Positions 22,329-36,282 of a stretch of DNA of 64,000 nucleotides are shown piece after piece. Numbering within the stretch: the stretch's first letter is position 1; every line of letters begins with the position of its first letter. Below the pieces are notes generated by a model. It made no database searches. It saw only the letters and a list, made by a program, of their open reading frames with translations, and was not told the origin of the DNA. Made by a program: the position numbers and the translations under genes. This DNA comes from Apostichopus japonicus (Eukaryota > Echinodermata > Holothuroidea > Aspidochirotida > Stichopodidae): positions 7,812,714 to 7,876,713 of the forward strand of contig NC_092567.1 in NCBI RefSeq assembly GCF_037975245.1. The letters run 5' to 3'.

Positions 22329-25300
22329 AGTTACATTTATTCCGATAATTTCATGATGATTTAGTGAATATATGTAAAAACAAAAATGTAACTTGACACA
22401 GACACGTTTTGTCTGCACGATGTGTCTGCAAGATGTGTAGGACGGAGCAAGGCTGTTCAATTTATGTTATTCCATGTATGGTTTTATTATTCATTAAACA
22501 TGTACTCTTTAAATCATTTGAAACAGACGGTATTCAAACTTTTGTGTTTATTGCTTGTTTATGCATCCACTAGCAGATAATAGGGTGGGGGAATGTGTAC
22601 ATGAAATGCTATTTGCCCAAATTCTAACCGGTGGTGGGGGAGGGGGAGGGGGTGCACGGGAACTAACACCCTACCGCTTAGGAAGAAATGTCAATGATAG
22701 CTTGATCTAATTGATATAGGTTGTGTTGTATTATTTACTTCCTCGACCCCTTCCTTAAGACATACCCAATCGACGTCAGTTTTCAAACTGTCTGTTTTCA
22801 CCGGGTATGTATAACGTTACATCTCTCGTACATTTACTTCTATTGGCGCCAAAATGTATGTTACAAATTTCAAACATCACCCGCGAACAGCTGGAAAACA
22901 CCTGTATATGCTATTGAATACCTGTTCACATCTAGTATCTATATCACTGACAACGAATGTTTTAGTGTTACATTAGTGGAGCTGCAGAGTACGTATTATA
23001 TTCGTGGGAGTTGTTTGTTACCATTGACTTGTTGGTTAATAAGATGGATTATTTAATGGAGAGGAACCACTGTTAATAGTTAAGACAGCGTTCATTGATA
23101 AGTGAGATAATTTGACGGTATGGTATAGAGGCATAGGCTAGAGAGGGAAAGCGGCCAGGCCAAACTTAGTTAGGCTATAAGCTAGACTAGTAGTAATAAA
23201 GTTAGGCTATGTTAGAAAACTCACTCATCACCTTCGAAAAACTATAATTATCTACTTTTAGCGAGAGGACATGCTTAGCAAATCTAACTCATAAATAATA
23301 GAGATCTTAGCCTAGTTGCTGACTGAATATCAGAAAAGTCCAAGTTAAAGCATATCTTAACTATAAAGGAATTGAATAAAATACAATCGAGACACTGAGT
23401 TTTCTTTAGGGATCTTAAATTAAGCGAAGAATGAAACCAGCGATTAACATTCTAGGTGTACTGATGCCTAACATTTACTTCATTCTAGCTAACAAAATGT
23501 ATCAATAGACAAACTCTAGAAACTTTGTTATTCCTCAAAAAAATTTAAATCACAGAAAATGGTTCAACTCGATTTTAATCGTACATAACATAGCCTTATA
23601 CGCATTAATACAAGTCAATCTATAACATTCCAAAATTATCATTTTAATCACCTAACTTATTAAATCTACCAGGTCGGACATTTGAGCCACTTGTGTGAGA
23701 AACCTGCAGCTTTTTTACCGAGCAGGCTAACTGAAATAATGTTATTTAATAACTGATTAGTTGAATGACCATACTCCTGCCAATATACCTGACACTTTAT
23801 ATGAAATATACCTTTGTTAAATACTGTATAGGGCCCAGAGCTTTGAGCCTCTATAAAACAGTTTTCCTATTAAGTCTAATAATAATCAAATGCAATACAT
23901 AGTTATTAAAAGGAATCTTTCGTCCATGTTTTTCCAGGAGCAACTAGATCGTGGTGTTCTACTGACAGCTGGTTTATCTTAATTTTGCCCGCATAATTAT
24001 AAAAACTGTACGTCATTTCCAAGCCAACAGACTTATGGCCACATGATGTTTAAAAAGTAAAATGGTTTTGAATTGAAAGTGCGCCACCTATTTTACCCTG
24101 CTGCAACTCTCAATAGCAGAAGTTCGCCAGAGCCGTAGCTCAAACGTTAAATGTTCCGCTAACTGTTCACACCCGATGAACTCCATGTAACAGAAGATAT
24201 TTCAATGAAGACCCAATCAACCCGATTAAACTTAAAAGTAATAATTAATTAGTATAATTAAACCCTCAGGGATATGAAGTGTTTACAGATAACAATATTA
24301 TTTGTAAAAAAAATATATAATTAGCGGATGGTACTATTTAATTGGAAGAAACGATAAAGTTTAGAAAGTTAAAATCATAAGCAATACCCAATTTAAGAAT
24401 ATCTACAAACACAAAGAAAGAAAAATGTTACATTTCGAAAAAATCTACTAGAAGTTATGTCACACTCAAACCGTAACTTAGGAATGAATTTGATAATTAA
24501 CTAATTAAACACAGATGGACATCATCTTTAAACAAATCATATTAATTAGAAATAATTATAATTCAAGCAGAATAGTCGGATTTGGATCAATAATGAAATA
24601 ATTTGTAAATTAAATTTTGAGTTTAAGCCTCGTCAACCTTCTCTCTGGAAACTTGAATTTGATCTACCGTACATCTGCTTCTCTAAACTGCATTTTAATT
24701 ATAAGAAACAACCTATTGATTTAAATATAATTCTTCAAACTCTCCTTATACTTTATAAAAACCTGGTATTAGTTAGAGTAGAAGTTTCCTTTTCATGATT
24801 CCTATAACATTAAATTACATTTTCCTTCTGAAAGTTCTAAATAAAAATACAAATAAATTTGATCAATATTTTTCTTCAAAAGATAGATAGTCTCAATTAT
24901 TATTGACCCATTTCTTATAAAATTCTCAACCCGTCATTGAGATTTGTTTCCTATTAACTAATAAATAAAAACATGTAGCCTCACATTCTTATTTTATTAA
25001 ACCTTACTAGCTATAAAAACTTTAATGAATAATTTAATTGTAAAACAATCAAACTAACCCTTTAATCCTACATTACCACTGTATTTTCTCTAATCTAATG
25101 TAATTATTCCTGTTTATATTTGTGTCCCCATAAAATCAGCCCCTTATTTCCGTTCTAATAACTGATTCCGTCTTACAAATAAACACGACCTAAATGTCTT
25201 AGTTTATCGCTTTATTTTCCTTTATCTTTTTTTCGTTATTTTTATTTTATTATAATTATTCTAAACCTAACCAAATCCAATCTATTTATCTCTATCTACT

Positions 25301-25332
25301 CTGTTATCAGTAACTCTATTCTTTCATTCTAG
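22329..25332. other. AT-rich stretch upstream of the LRR exon
   Basis: Includes a G-rich patch (22631-22652) and about 2 kb of AT-rich sequence. No upstream exon of the LRR gene could be recognised here. A 111-codon plus-strand frame at 22721-23056 has no recognisable domain or splice context and is probably chance. Confidence 0.4.
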
Positions 25333-25541
25333 ATTCCTATCTCCTGTGTGGATCTACGCCTCTGCTCTCCTAGAGTTGATGAGTCTGGTCTGAACCTTAT
25401 CCTTGAGTCTGGTCTCTCTCTCTCTATCCTGAGTTCTCTCCAGAAGCTGTACATCTCTGACATCTACAGGAGACTAACTAATGAAGAGTTGGCGGCCATC
25501 TTGTCTTACTCCTCACAGTGTACAAGCTTGAAGGAGCTGGA
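25333..25541 (+). CDS. LRR exon of an NLR-like / leucine-rich-repeat gene (exon a, 5' end of gene not in view)
   Basis: A pyrimidine-rich acceptor (TTCTTTCATTCTAG) leads into 209 bp open in phase 0, ending at GA followed by the donor GTAAGT (phase 2). It encodes 69 codons starting IPISCVDLRLCSPRVDESG. The second half fits a leucine-rich repeat of the ribonuclease-inhibitor/NLR type: SLQKLYISDIYRRLTNEEL then AAILSYSSQCTSLKELE, with the LxxLxI strand, a following helix and the start of the next repeat. Such LRR exons are typical of animal NLR receptors, where they form the sensing C-terminal domain; that assignment is inferred from one repeat. No NACHT, death or CARD domain is seen upstream in the window. 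Local GC rises sharply against the AT-rich flanks, as expected for coding sequence. Confidence 0.75.
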
Positions 25542-28500
25542 GTAAGTATTCCGGTGTAGATGTTAGACTCATCATAACAGTTAAACAGGGAATTAATTTA
25601 ATTAATAAAAGTTGTCAATATTAAACTAACAATAGAGAATGTAAAGTCTGCTGTATTTTAATGTCAAGGATTGGATTTAAATTAGTTTAGTTGGATTTAT
25701 TTGAACAATTGGGTCATCGTGAAAGGAATTCTGTAGAATGTTGTGATTAATAAAACAAATATAATGGATAAATAGGGAATATTTTAAGAGGGTGTTGGTA
25801 ATAGAGGGGTGCAGGGGTGGGTGTCGGTTGTTTAAATGTTCTATGTTTATGCTAATGTTAAAATTTAACTAAATAGGTTTTAGAATTACAGGAATGTTTA
25901 TAAGGATAAAATAAGAGATATATTGACAAGGAAATTGGATTTTAATAATTTTACCGAGTAAAATTAATATTATAAAGTAAAGTTTTATAAAGAATAACTG
26001 TTAATTTTGACTGAAACCCCCGAAATAGTTTATTTTCAATTATGTAAAATTAATTTAAGAAACAAAAGAGATTGAAAACCGTTATTAATATTAAAGTAGT
26101 AAAATAATTGCGATGAAAATAACAATAACTTTTAACTTTGTTGTTATAAACTACTCATAATTGTGATCAGATTATGACACTCTAGCAAAGCTGTAATGTA
26201 TACAAATGAAGCAACCAATAAAACAGTTTTAGTTGTCGAAATTTACAAAAAACAGTTACGCAAAATAAGTTAACAAATTGAAACAAAATAAACGTTAACT
26301 AGAAGGAAATAAATAATTGAAATTGAGTTAACTATATAGTTAAAAAAAACAATTATTGCAATAAATATAATTCAAGGCAAATCTGTATCTTATAACTTCC
26401 AGAGGTTCAAATTTAATCAATTTAAAACTACATCAATTTCTTCTCTATAGTTTGAAATACAATGTTATACAAAATAAGCTAAATTAATATTCATGCTAAT
26501 ATTTTAACATAATTATCAACAATAATTTAAAATTTAACCAAGAGCTTTCAGCTTTGTATAATTCATAACTTTAAACAAAAACTGTTTAATATTTTAATAT
26601 TCCTCGTATTAATGTTACTTCATACTTCATTCGATCATGACGTCCCTAGTTCCTCCTTTACAATGCAGTGTTAATTAATCCTCCCAGACCCATCCCCCCC
26701 CCTTCCACCCCCAACCAACCCCTCCTCTCATTCCTCATCTTGCCCTGTTTGGTCTTACATATCAAACCTCGTAAAATTTCTCCTTTCCATCCTAACCATT
26801 CACAAAATAATCAGTGACAACTTCAACTTACAGCTGACGTGTTACTAAGAAAATAATTCGCACCCGCCCCCCCCCCCTTCCCCCTTTCTCTACCGCGCCT
26901 CACCCAAATCTCGAAAGAAAAGAGAAAACTATTTAGTAGTTACATAAATGAAATAAATAAGAAAAGAAAGCTGCTTTACATATGTTATAAGTGAAACACC
27001 GCCATTCCAGGAATAACTAACCGCCGGAAAAATATCACTGGAAATAATACATTTTGGTCTTGCTATAAAAAATATATAACACATAATGTTTATTCTAGAC
27101 TAATTACCTTACCCCAATCCCAGTGTGCTCTTGGTTAAGTTTAGTCTCGCCCCTCTGCCCCACTCCCCTTCAGACACCTTACCTGGACCCGCCACCACTC
27201 TCCCTTTGACACCACCCCTCCCTACCCGTCGTACATACTCGTTTTTAGATGGCCCTGGCCCCTTCAAATCCATTCCATGTTTCTATCCGATAACATCATC
27301 ACCGTTTTAGTACACACAGTAGGCCTACTTTGCTTCAACAACAGTTTTCTACACAGACGGTTGATTCAAACAATTTATTTCTAAAGAAAAATAAGTTAGC
27401 AGTAGAGATGACACACCTGGATCTCCCGTAAATACCTAATTAGCATAACAATAGATGACCTTACAGTAGGTAGTTGAAGCTAATGGATAGAAAGATAAAC
27501 GAGCCACGCGTCTAGTGTACATCTGGAATGTTGTAACTGTCATACAACGAAACCATGGAAACTGACGCTAAGTAGGTCAGTCTGTGTCTAGCAGTGGCTG
27601 GGAATAATGCATTTTATTCAATACGGGTTAGCATGTCATATGCCGAGATATTACGGCGTGTTTTCATTATTATTCTTTGTTTATATATTTTAAATGAGTA
27701 AACTTGATTTCCTTGGTTGTTTAATACATCTCTCACTTGCTCCTCTCCCTAATTTTATAGAAGGATTGTTTTATTTCCCCTTCTTCGTTTTTCCCTTTAT
27801 CTACTTTTCGTTGGTATATATGGAAGTCTGCCTAATTAGCACAATTAAATAGCCCTTAATGTAACTCACATATCTAATATGTGACTACAAACATTGCGGG
27901 TTCTTAATTGCCTAGTTTATGGAGAACACTTTTGTTCTGTGAAGTTGATTAAACAGTTAAAAGGTGGAGATAAAATATTACTCGTGTTTAGCAGGGAGAA
28001 AGATTCGTTTGATGAGATCTTTTATCTTTTTAAATATCGAATTATATACTGCACTAGTTCTTTTTTATCTACACAGAACAGGCGAAAATTATTAAATTAT
28101 TCTATCGAAGATTAAAATGTATAATGGATAACGACAACTAGAAATCGATTTCAAATTTGCAACTTAACTGTTTTTAGCGAATTTAGAAAGGCTTAGAAGG
28201 CTGTCATCATCGCCCTCAGACTTTCTTCCAAACGGTTTACATTATTGTTATAACACACGCTAACAAAATGAAGTACAGATTTCTATCCCCGGTACACAAT
28301 TAATGAACCTACAAGTTAACAATCAGAATAAACACTTATACAACTGCCAGGGTCATATCCAGGTCGTAAATATGGCCACGGTTAATTTAGTTTTGTTGCT
28401 GAGAAGGAAAAAAGAAGCAGTTATTCACTTCTTGAAATTAATTCATTGCGTCATAATTTGCGATGATTTACATGAATCATGGTGGTATGCTGATTAAAAC

Positions 28501-29334
28501 TGAACAAAATTATATTGTCATAGTAACATGGTGGACAAGTAAAAAGAAAAAGAAAGGAAAATAAAACAGAAAAGAAACCGAAGGAGAGGTGTTACGTTCC
28601 TGGAAATACAGTTAGTAGAGATCTGTGGGTTATTGTATTCCGTCGGTCGCACATCCGGGGTTTTCCTCCCGTCAAATCGCAGCGAATAGGGTGAAAACAT
28701 GTAAAGTAAATGTGTCTAAATATCGCGAATCTACGCTTTCAGAACATAGGACGAGAAAGATGAATACTCTACGCATAGACCTCTAGGCATAAGAATGCAA
28801 GATAAAGTTGTGCACATTTCGCGACGGGTGGGCTAGGTGCTTCACCGTTTACATAACGCGTTGCCAATTTTTCAACAATGTTGTTTGCTCTCAATAAATC
28901 AACGATTACGTAAGACATGATCTAAGTTTTGAACTGTTGAAGAACCATAAACCCGAATTTTGCATACCTAATTAAAGTAAGTCACTATCTTCTCTTAAAT
29001 TTTTGACCGCTTTCGTATGTACTGTATACACACGCTCAGTTATCTCAACACTACACATTGTTTTAACCCCAGCCACATGACGTAATACACATTATACAGG
29101 ACGACAAACTCGGCGATACATAGTTTAATAGTTTTATAGATAAATTTTATAAATAAAACCAAGGTGAAGAGTGTTTGACCTGTAAATTTAAGCAAGTTTG
29201 AACACTTCACAGTTAATCAATCTAACTCCAAGCATTAACGCTTTTTTTGGTTTCGATGATAATCGTAACATATGCATTTATGCACGCGGAGAGTGTGTGT
29301 ATGTGTGTGTGTGTACGCGTGTTCGTGTGTGACA

Positions 29335-29905
29335 CCTTGCTTGTAAACACGATATCTCAAGTATAGTGAAGCTTGGACCAATCTAATATTTGGTGTATAT
29401 GAGTACCACATTGAGTAGAAGAACCCCTTTTTCGGGGGAGGTCATTTGCAGTCAAATAGTGGAAATCTTGTGAACACGATATCTCAATGAGGTAAACTCG
29501 GATCAATCTCATATTACGTGAATAGGAAGACCACATTGAGGAGCAACAGCATATATTTTTTTTTTTTTTTTTTTTTTTTTGTGGAGATCAAAGCTCATTT
29601 GGGTCAAATTGAGTAAACCTTGTAAACACGAGATCTCAAGAAGAAAAGCTTGGATCAAACTTGCATTTCGTGTGAACGAGTACCGCATTGAGTTCAAGAT
29701 CCCTTTTGTTTATGGTGGAGGTCCAAGTGCATTTGGGGTCAGTAGAGGTCAAATTGTGAAAACCCTGTAAACACGATTACTCAAGAAGCGAAGGTTGGAC
29801 GAAAGTCATATTTAGTATGTAGTTGGTACACGTTCAGTACAAAATTTTATTGAGGTCAAAGGTCATTGGAGTCACCAGACGCCAAATTGTGGAAACCTTG
29901 TTTTA
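29335..29905. repeat. Tandem repeat, about 130-150 bp unit, four copies
   Basis: Four divergent units begin at about 29340, 29470, 29618 and 29768 with CTTGTRAACACGATATCTCA. Each proceeds through AAGCTTGGA(T)CAA, GAGTACCACATTGAGT, CCCCTTTTGTTTATGGTGGAGGT and GTCAAATTGTG. In unit two the T-rich position has expanded to 25 Ts (29556-29580). A (GT)n-rich leader with GTGACACCTTGCTT precedes the array. Further diverged units are at 31265-31475, and the same leader (GTGACACTTGCTT) recurs at 58737-58770. Confidence 0.75.
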
Positions 29906-31264
29906 TAAGCTACCGTATCTCCCACCGACCGGCTTATCAAATAACGTCTGTGTTACGCCTCACACGAATATGAGGCCCTTGGCAATTGGAAATAGGCTTA
30001 TGGGCATCCGTAGAATCTAAAACTGAAAACACAAACATATATTTACTGTACATTGGCTTCAACGTGCCGCTCGGAAGCCTTATTTTGCGTGCAGAAACGT
30101 GTATTTTGTAAATCAGCGGTTCTGTTTGACGTTTTCGTCTTATTTATTTCAGGTTGGATGAGTTTCGTTGTGACCAGGCAGCCTTTATGAAACTTACCAG
30201 TTCGTCTAGTTAGATTTTTTACTATGACCAATTTCAATGCGAAATAATTGTGTAAAATGGTATTAGTTTGGCAGTGAGTTCACCAGCCTTTGTCTGGATC
30301 GGCTGTTGATCCAAATTTGTGTAGTCTCTTCCACCAGTTTCAGCATAGCTAGGCCTTAAAAGTAACGTTCGACTTTCGTCACGTTTATGATTATGGGACA
30401 ACTTGAACGAACCTGGCTAGGCCTGTGAGAAATTTTATGTTGTGTAGGCCAGCAACGGTCGAGTAGAATAGGGTTCGTTAACACAACAACGTGAAGAATT
30501 CTAGTCAGAATACCTTTACAATTAAGATGGCAAAACATCTCTTTAATTATTTCTTAAGGCAATTTTCCTACTGGCTATCAGTCATTATTTGCAAAGTATA
30601 TAACACAGATTTAAGGAGTTTTGAGACAAGTTAGCTGTTGTTACTGTTAGGAATTTTGGAAGAGAGATGCTCTTACAACCTCAGATTATCATTGCGTAAA
30701 AGATCGCTTTGATTTAGGCAGTGAAACGGAGTGATAGCGATATTTTTCGCGCATCAATCTGCGGCTAAAAGACAGATAATTAATAGGGAAATTGTACGAA
30801 GTCGCCGCTCTAATTGAGCAGCGGTTCAAAGTAGCAGTCAGGTACTTTGAGGTACTGTGTAGGACTCCCGCACACCTAGTTTATGTATATGATATGCCTT
30901 GTTAATTAGAGGAGCCCTAATGTAACAGAAGCCAAGCTATCTCCGTGGGATTTTTTACACTTTGTTCAACCCCCTCCTTTTGCTGGAAAAAGTTTTAATT
31001 TCGTACTGCAAAGAAACATGACTTTCTAATGTGCAATTACGTAGCACCATGTATCTGACTAACTGCCTATCCTTTGTTCATAGAAACTATTGATGTTGCA
31101 GATCTGTACTTTGGAGACTTGACCAACAATCATAGGCCTAGTGGCGAGTGGAATTTGGCGAGTAGATTTTTAGTCACGGTCGCCAAATAGCGAGTACTTT
31201 CAAAAATATTGTCGAGGCCTGAAAAAATTCACAACATGATTTCCCATGGAAGAAATCATAGATA

Positions 31265-31475
31265 CTTTTCATACATGGTATATGGATTTGCCATACTGAG
31301 TACAACAATCCTATTGCTTGAGAGGTCAAATCTGCTATAGGTCACCAGAGGTCAAACTCTGAAAAACCTTTTACATGATATGTAACGATGGAAATCGCGG
31401 ATACCTCTAATACTTGGTGTGTGGATTCATAACATTGAGTGCAAGACCCCTATTGTTTTTGATGGAGGTGTGTAT
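31265..31475. repeat. Diverged units of the 29.3 kb tandem repeat
   Basis: Two units share GAGTACAACA, CCTATTG, GGTCACCAGAGGTCAAA, AACCTTTTACATGATAT and GAGTGCAAGACCCC with the array at 29335-29905, in the same orientation. Confidence 0.55.
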
Positions 31476-33276
31476 AGCCACGTATAGTAGACTGACCTGT
31501 GTTTATCATGCTATAGTGTAATTGTAACAGCTAGTTTTGGTTATACTAACAAGCAGAAGTCTACTGCATTGAAGTCGAAATCTCAATGCATTTTGCATTC
31601 TGGTTATCTTTGGAAAGGAGGGGTGGGAGTGGGCTCCAAATATGACTTGCGTCCGTTGGGAGGGGTTTAAACGGGGAGAACCCTTTTATTAAAATATAAC
31701 CTTTAATAAATAGTTTTCAATGCTGTAGCAATATAACTTATTAGTTCAACAATTATTTCCAGTATTTTGCCTACATGTGTACATTGAGTTGTTATGTCCG
31801 CTATAGCCCTTACAGTATATATAACATTAATGAAATATTCGAAAGCGCCTTTTTAACCAGTCACTGGATAGATACAGAAAACTAACGATTGTAAGAAAAA
31901 GGTTTACATAAGAAATAGCAGTATCTATGCGTTAATTATGCTAATTAGATACAGGGAACGTAACCTATATATTTTCTTTCTATGTCCGGAGTAGTGTTTT
32001 ACATAGAATTGGGCAATTCAGGTATAACGTAGGATGATACTGAGCTAGAGTTAAACATATTTATTGGATATTATGCACTATCTGTTACCGGTTAATCCAG
32101 ATAATTTCATTTCATGCTCGATAAACTCAAGTGCCCTCTTGTTGTTGTGTGCTTGTAACAAGTGCCTTCATGCCTAAAAATTTGCTATTTGTCTTCAAAA
32201 TAATATTAATGATAAAATATGCAGTTCAAAAGTACCGGTATAAAGACAACTGTTGCTAAAAACATTCAAATACGGTACTTGAACCTGTGGAAAGGAATGC
32301 ACAGATTATTTATTTTGAGAGGGTTTCAGATAATTTGACAGTCTAGTGGTTTCTTGCGTAAAATCAAAGTCACTTGTTCCACTTCCCCTCCCAATAAAAC
32401 TTTTCTTTTGTGAATCAAAGACGATGGCATTAGTGTATTCTTAACAAAGTATGTCCAGGAAGTCTTAATAGCTCCTCGGTATGAAGGGGGTTGGATATTT
32501 TAGACACATGCAACTCTTCATTGAGAACATAGTTAAATAGGAAGATTCGATTGTGTAATGGTTAAGGTTATTATTATCAACTCCACAAAAATGTTATATT
32601 TTTTTACAATTTGATTTAGATCAATGACAAAAAACAATGCGCGCAATGTGGTAAAATTATTGAAGGTAAATATTGAATAAATACTTAAATAACGTTGGTA
32701 TATCATATAATAGTAACAATTTGTGTTTAACTTCAATCCGAGATGACAAATTGTTGCGCCGAGTAAAGAATGTTGCTATGTCCTCGACCCTTCTATCCCT
32801 CTACCTTCTATTTCTCCTCCGTTTTAGTGCAATATTGTGCAGGTTTCTCATTCCGAAATTACGTTGAAAAATTGTAATTTGTAGCATCTTAAACTATTCT
32901 GAGGTTAAGAAACAATTTTCAGTTTTAAGATTCATAATTTCTACATTTTATATTTTACCACTGCACTCTAACAATATCAGACATTTTAGTTCTCATTTAA
33001 AAATGAGAAGGGTTCACGAAAACGATCTATATTATCAATCAATTTACCGAAAATAACATACGGAAAAAATCACGTGATCCGAGCGGAAAATGGCAAGCGG
33101 TTGTTACAAGGATTTGCTCCGTTTACTTAGTGTATTGTGTACAATGTTGTATTTCTACATGTTTGTTGTTTACTTTGTTTATCTTTTATGATTTAGTAAA
33201 CAATTAACCTGACTAGGAGGACATTCCTCTACGTCTTCTACATCTTACACGATGATTATTCTACTTCTCTCCATAG

Positions 33277-33356
33277 GTTTCAATATGGCTACACTATGCC
33301 AGACACTATTCCGGTTGGATCCATTCCATCATCCTTGGAATCAAGAAATGTGAAAG
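33277..33356 (+). CDS. LRR gene, exon b
   Basis: The acceptor TACTTCTCTCCATAG precedes 80 bp that begin with G, completing the GAG codon split by the previous exon, and end with AAA G before GTATTG (phase 1). It encodes FQYGYTMPDTIPVGSIPSSL followed by ESRNVK. The sequence no longer follows an LRR pattern, so the repeat domain appears to finish at the exon a/b border. Only one of the three frames fits the upstream phase and that frame is open throughout. The tail is unlike any domain I can name. Confidence 0.6.
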
Positions 33357-35885
33357 GTATTGTCACAATTACGTCATAATTTACACACTTTAAATTTCTT
33401 ACATTTAATTAAAGGCTTTACCAACTATGTGAATTTCTTTTGACTTGTTGTTGTTGTTGATTTACATACAAGAGAGTAATGAATCAGCAACACATGATTA
33501 CCATTTTATATGAAGGAGACACCCAGAACAGAGTCTAATTGTGATAGTAAACAACGAACTGAATAATAGAAATGTAACAACACTTCATATTGCTAGGCTT
33601 GGTTGATTTGAGAGATAAGTCATGTTCTTTTCATTTCGCTCATTCGATATCCCTGTCTTATAAAATGTTTTGTGAGTAGCCATCACATCAATTGATGCTT
33701 TAAATCTCTTTCCCAAAAGTAGTGATATCACACACTTTGGGCAACTTAATTACACTGCGACAATGATGTGTAAGGTTTTAAAGTTATGTTGTGCTCCTCG
33801 GAGTCTGTCAACCCCCACACCCCCGCCCCCTTAAAACAAACACATTTAAACACATCTACACCTCCGCTTAAACCATTCTTTCAATTTGAATAGCAGAATC
33901 AAACCGCGAAGTTTAAAATTATTTTCTTCCAAGTTCTTCAAACGAAGTTCTTGTATCTCTAAAATTGCTGCAAATTGTATTAAAAAATATGCGAAAACAA
34001 AACAGAGACCAAAAATGTATCGTACTCGAAATATACTAATAGGTAACATTAGCATAAATACTTTATAAAGGCAAATACTGTATAAGAAACTCGTTCTGCA
34101 GTTTTGTACAGAAACAGAGGGTCGTCAAAGCCGACAGTTAATATAGGGGTAGGAGGTATGGGGTCTGTGGTCTATCCCCAGAAAAAGGGAAAGTTTAGAC
34201 TTCAAATTATACCTTCTGAGGCATAGTTTGACTTATATGACTTGACTTGACTTATGTCCAATATCTAAGTCTAAACGCAACATTGTGTTTTAACTATTTT
34301 AAGTTAGTTTGAAATGCGTGGTGGAGGGGTTGGGGAGGTGGGGAGAACCACAACACCCCCTTGACCGACGCTTGAAAAGAGTACAATCTACTTTTATTGG
34401 CAAACATTAACATACATGCATGATTTGCCTTGAACAAATATTTATAGAAATAATACGTGGGTAATGATATGAGGGAAAGCATTTAACACTATATGTGAAT
34501 TTTAAACCATATTATATGTTTTCCATTTATACACTTACGAAAGTAAGAGTTATAATACAAAAACGAAGAAAAGAAAACAGAGCCTGTCTGTTACTCCCTT
34601 ACGTCTACATTTCCCCAGGTTTGGATAATATTTGGCTAATAAATTTAAGCAGCTTCCAGATGCTTCGATCCCACCCCTGACTATCCCCCCCCCCACCCAC
34701 CGGGGCCTAACACTACTATCCGCTGAAATGTGAGTTCTTCTCATATATGGATTTCTGTGTTTAAAAATGTCTTCAAGAGAACGAAAAATATCTTAAAAGG
34801 GTGCAGCTGAAGTCCAGCGGATCCCCACCAACGTACTTGGAATACATTATAGATAACTATAATTTATTTATTACATCTGTTTTGTGTGTTAGTGCTATAA
34901 ACTCGCTACGAGAGAACAAGGCATATCACCAATGCAAACACTTCGGGGGGCTTCCCCTCGTGGAGCCAACCTGGGCTTGAAATATATTCCAGAGAAAGCC
35001 CCTCGACCCCGCTTGAGCTCTTAGAAACGTTCTGTAAAATGTTGAGGTTTAGCTTCTTCCTGACAACCCTATCTAAAAATTCTGCAGCTTCCGGGTACTT
35101 TGCATCACACCCTTTAATAACATTAAACTATCAAAGAGAAATATATAATTTACAGTTTTGGTCCGTAAATCTGCATACAAAGCGAAATGTGCATAAAAAA
35201 GGCTTTATGCTTATTAGATGAGTACTAGTTTAATTTTCTAGCCATAAATATACATATTGTGTATCGGTTCGTTATAGTTTTACATCGGTATTATATACTT
35301 AATGAGGTAACGATGTATACTTTATTCTATTTAACACTTGTTATCTGTCGAATGTTTAACTTAATATTTGTGTTTGATTTTCGCAGAGATGCTATACTGT
35401 CATAAAGAAAAATTAAATTTTAGAGTAACCACTAATCTTGCAAGTATTAGTTAAGAGAGGGATTCAGATACAATTCAAGTAGTGTTATTCATCGGCCAAC
35501 GCGTAAATACCCGAAAAGATCTATTGAATGTTTTTAACTGTATGGTCCACCATCTTGTCTACATACGTCTAAAATATTGTTTGTAAACGTTATAGGATTC
35601 ATTGTAGTCGTTTAAGTCAGTTAAAACTAATCGAACGCAGTACTAGGAAGAAACGAATACAGCCGAATGTTCGGGTGCAGGAGGGGGGGGGGGGGTATAC
35701 ATATTTTACGCCGCGCTTCTTGATTATGTGATATTTACTAGTTGGTTGTTATGGTATCTCTTTTTTATGGGGGGGGGTGGGTTGGGGTGACTTGACTAAG
35801 GAGCTACAGTATATGTGCGTCTTTACTGTAATGTTGTATACGTCATTAGCCAAACACAATGTAACATGTACATAAATGGGGGTCT

Positions 35886-36282
35886 GCCCGATATTCAACA
35901 GGTCCGCTATTCATAAGGGTCATTGTTCAGTTCATAAGGTTCGTTATTCATAACGTGCATTTTTTCGATAAAAAGGTTCGCTATTCATAATGGAAATACA
36001 GGTTCGTTATTCATAATAAAAATGGAACCCTTTGCTCTATTATGAATATCGAACCATTCGTCCTTTTATGAATAACGAGCCTTTTTCACCATTATGAATA
36101 TCGAACCCTTTCACCAATTATGAACAACGAACCTTTTTTTTTTAATTGTGAATAACGAACCTTATGAACAATGAATCTTTTTGCTCATTATGAATAGCGA
36201 ACCTTATTAACAATGAACCTTATGGATGATGACCCTTATGAACAATGAACCTTATGAATATAAAACCTTATGAATATCGGGC
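35886..36282. mobile_element. Fold-back element of inverted 16-bp motif arrays
   Basis: The outer ends GCCCGATATTCA (35886-35897) and TGAATATCGGGC (36271-36282) are perfect inverted repeats. The left part holds GGTTCGTTATTCATAA-type units in plus orientation (35938-35953, 35975-35990, 36001-36016). From about 36040 the complement TTATGAATAACGAACC appears repeatedly (36040, 36066, 36092, 36118, 36146, 36188 and shorter variants to about 36270). The whole could fold into an extended hairpin. It has no coding capacity; a fold-back or MITE-type element expanded by internal tandem amplification is likely. I found no clean target duplication. Confidence 0.7.

Larger units (their letters stand above)
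25542..33276 (+). other. Intron 1 of the LRR gene (7.7 kb)
   Basis: Bounded by GTAAGT and CCATAG. It contains C-rich patches (26695-26730, 26866-26885), GT-rich simple sequence (29294-29333), the tandem repeat at 29335-29905 and a related fragment at 31265-31475. The remainder is AT-rich with no exon that fits the frame (phase 2). Confidence 0.55.

Noticed and set aside
22721-23056. 111-codon plus-strand open frame upstream of the LRR exon
   Set aside because: Composition is dominated by Tyr/Phe/Ile/Cys as expected from AT-rich DNA, with no LRR, NACHT or splice context linking it to the gene.
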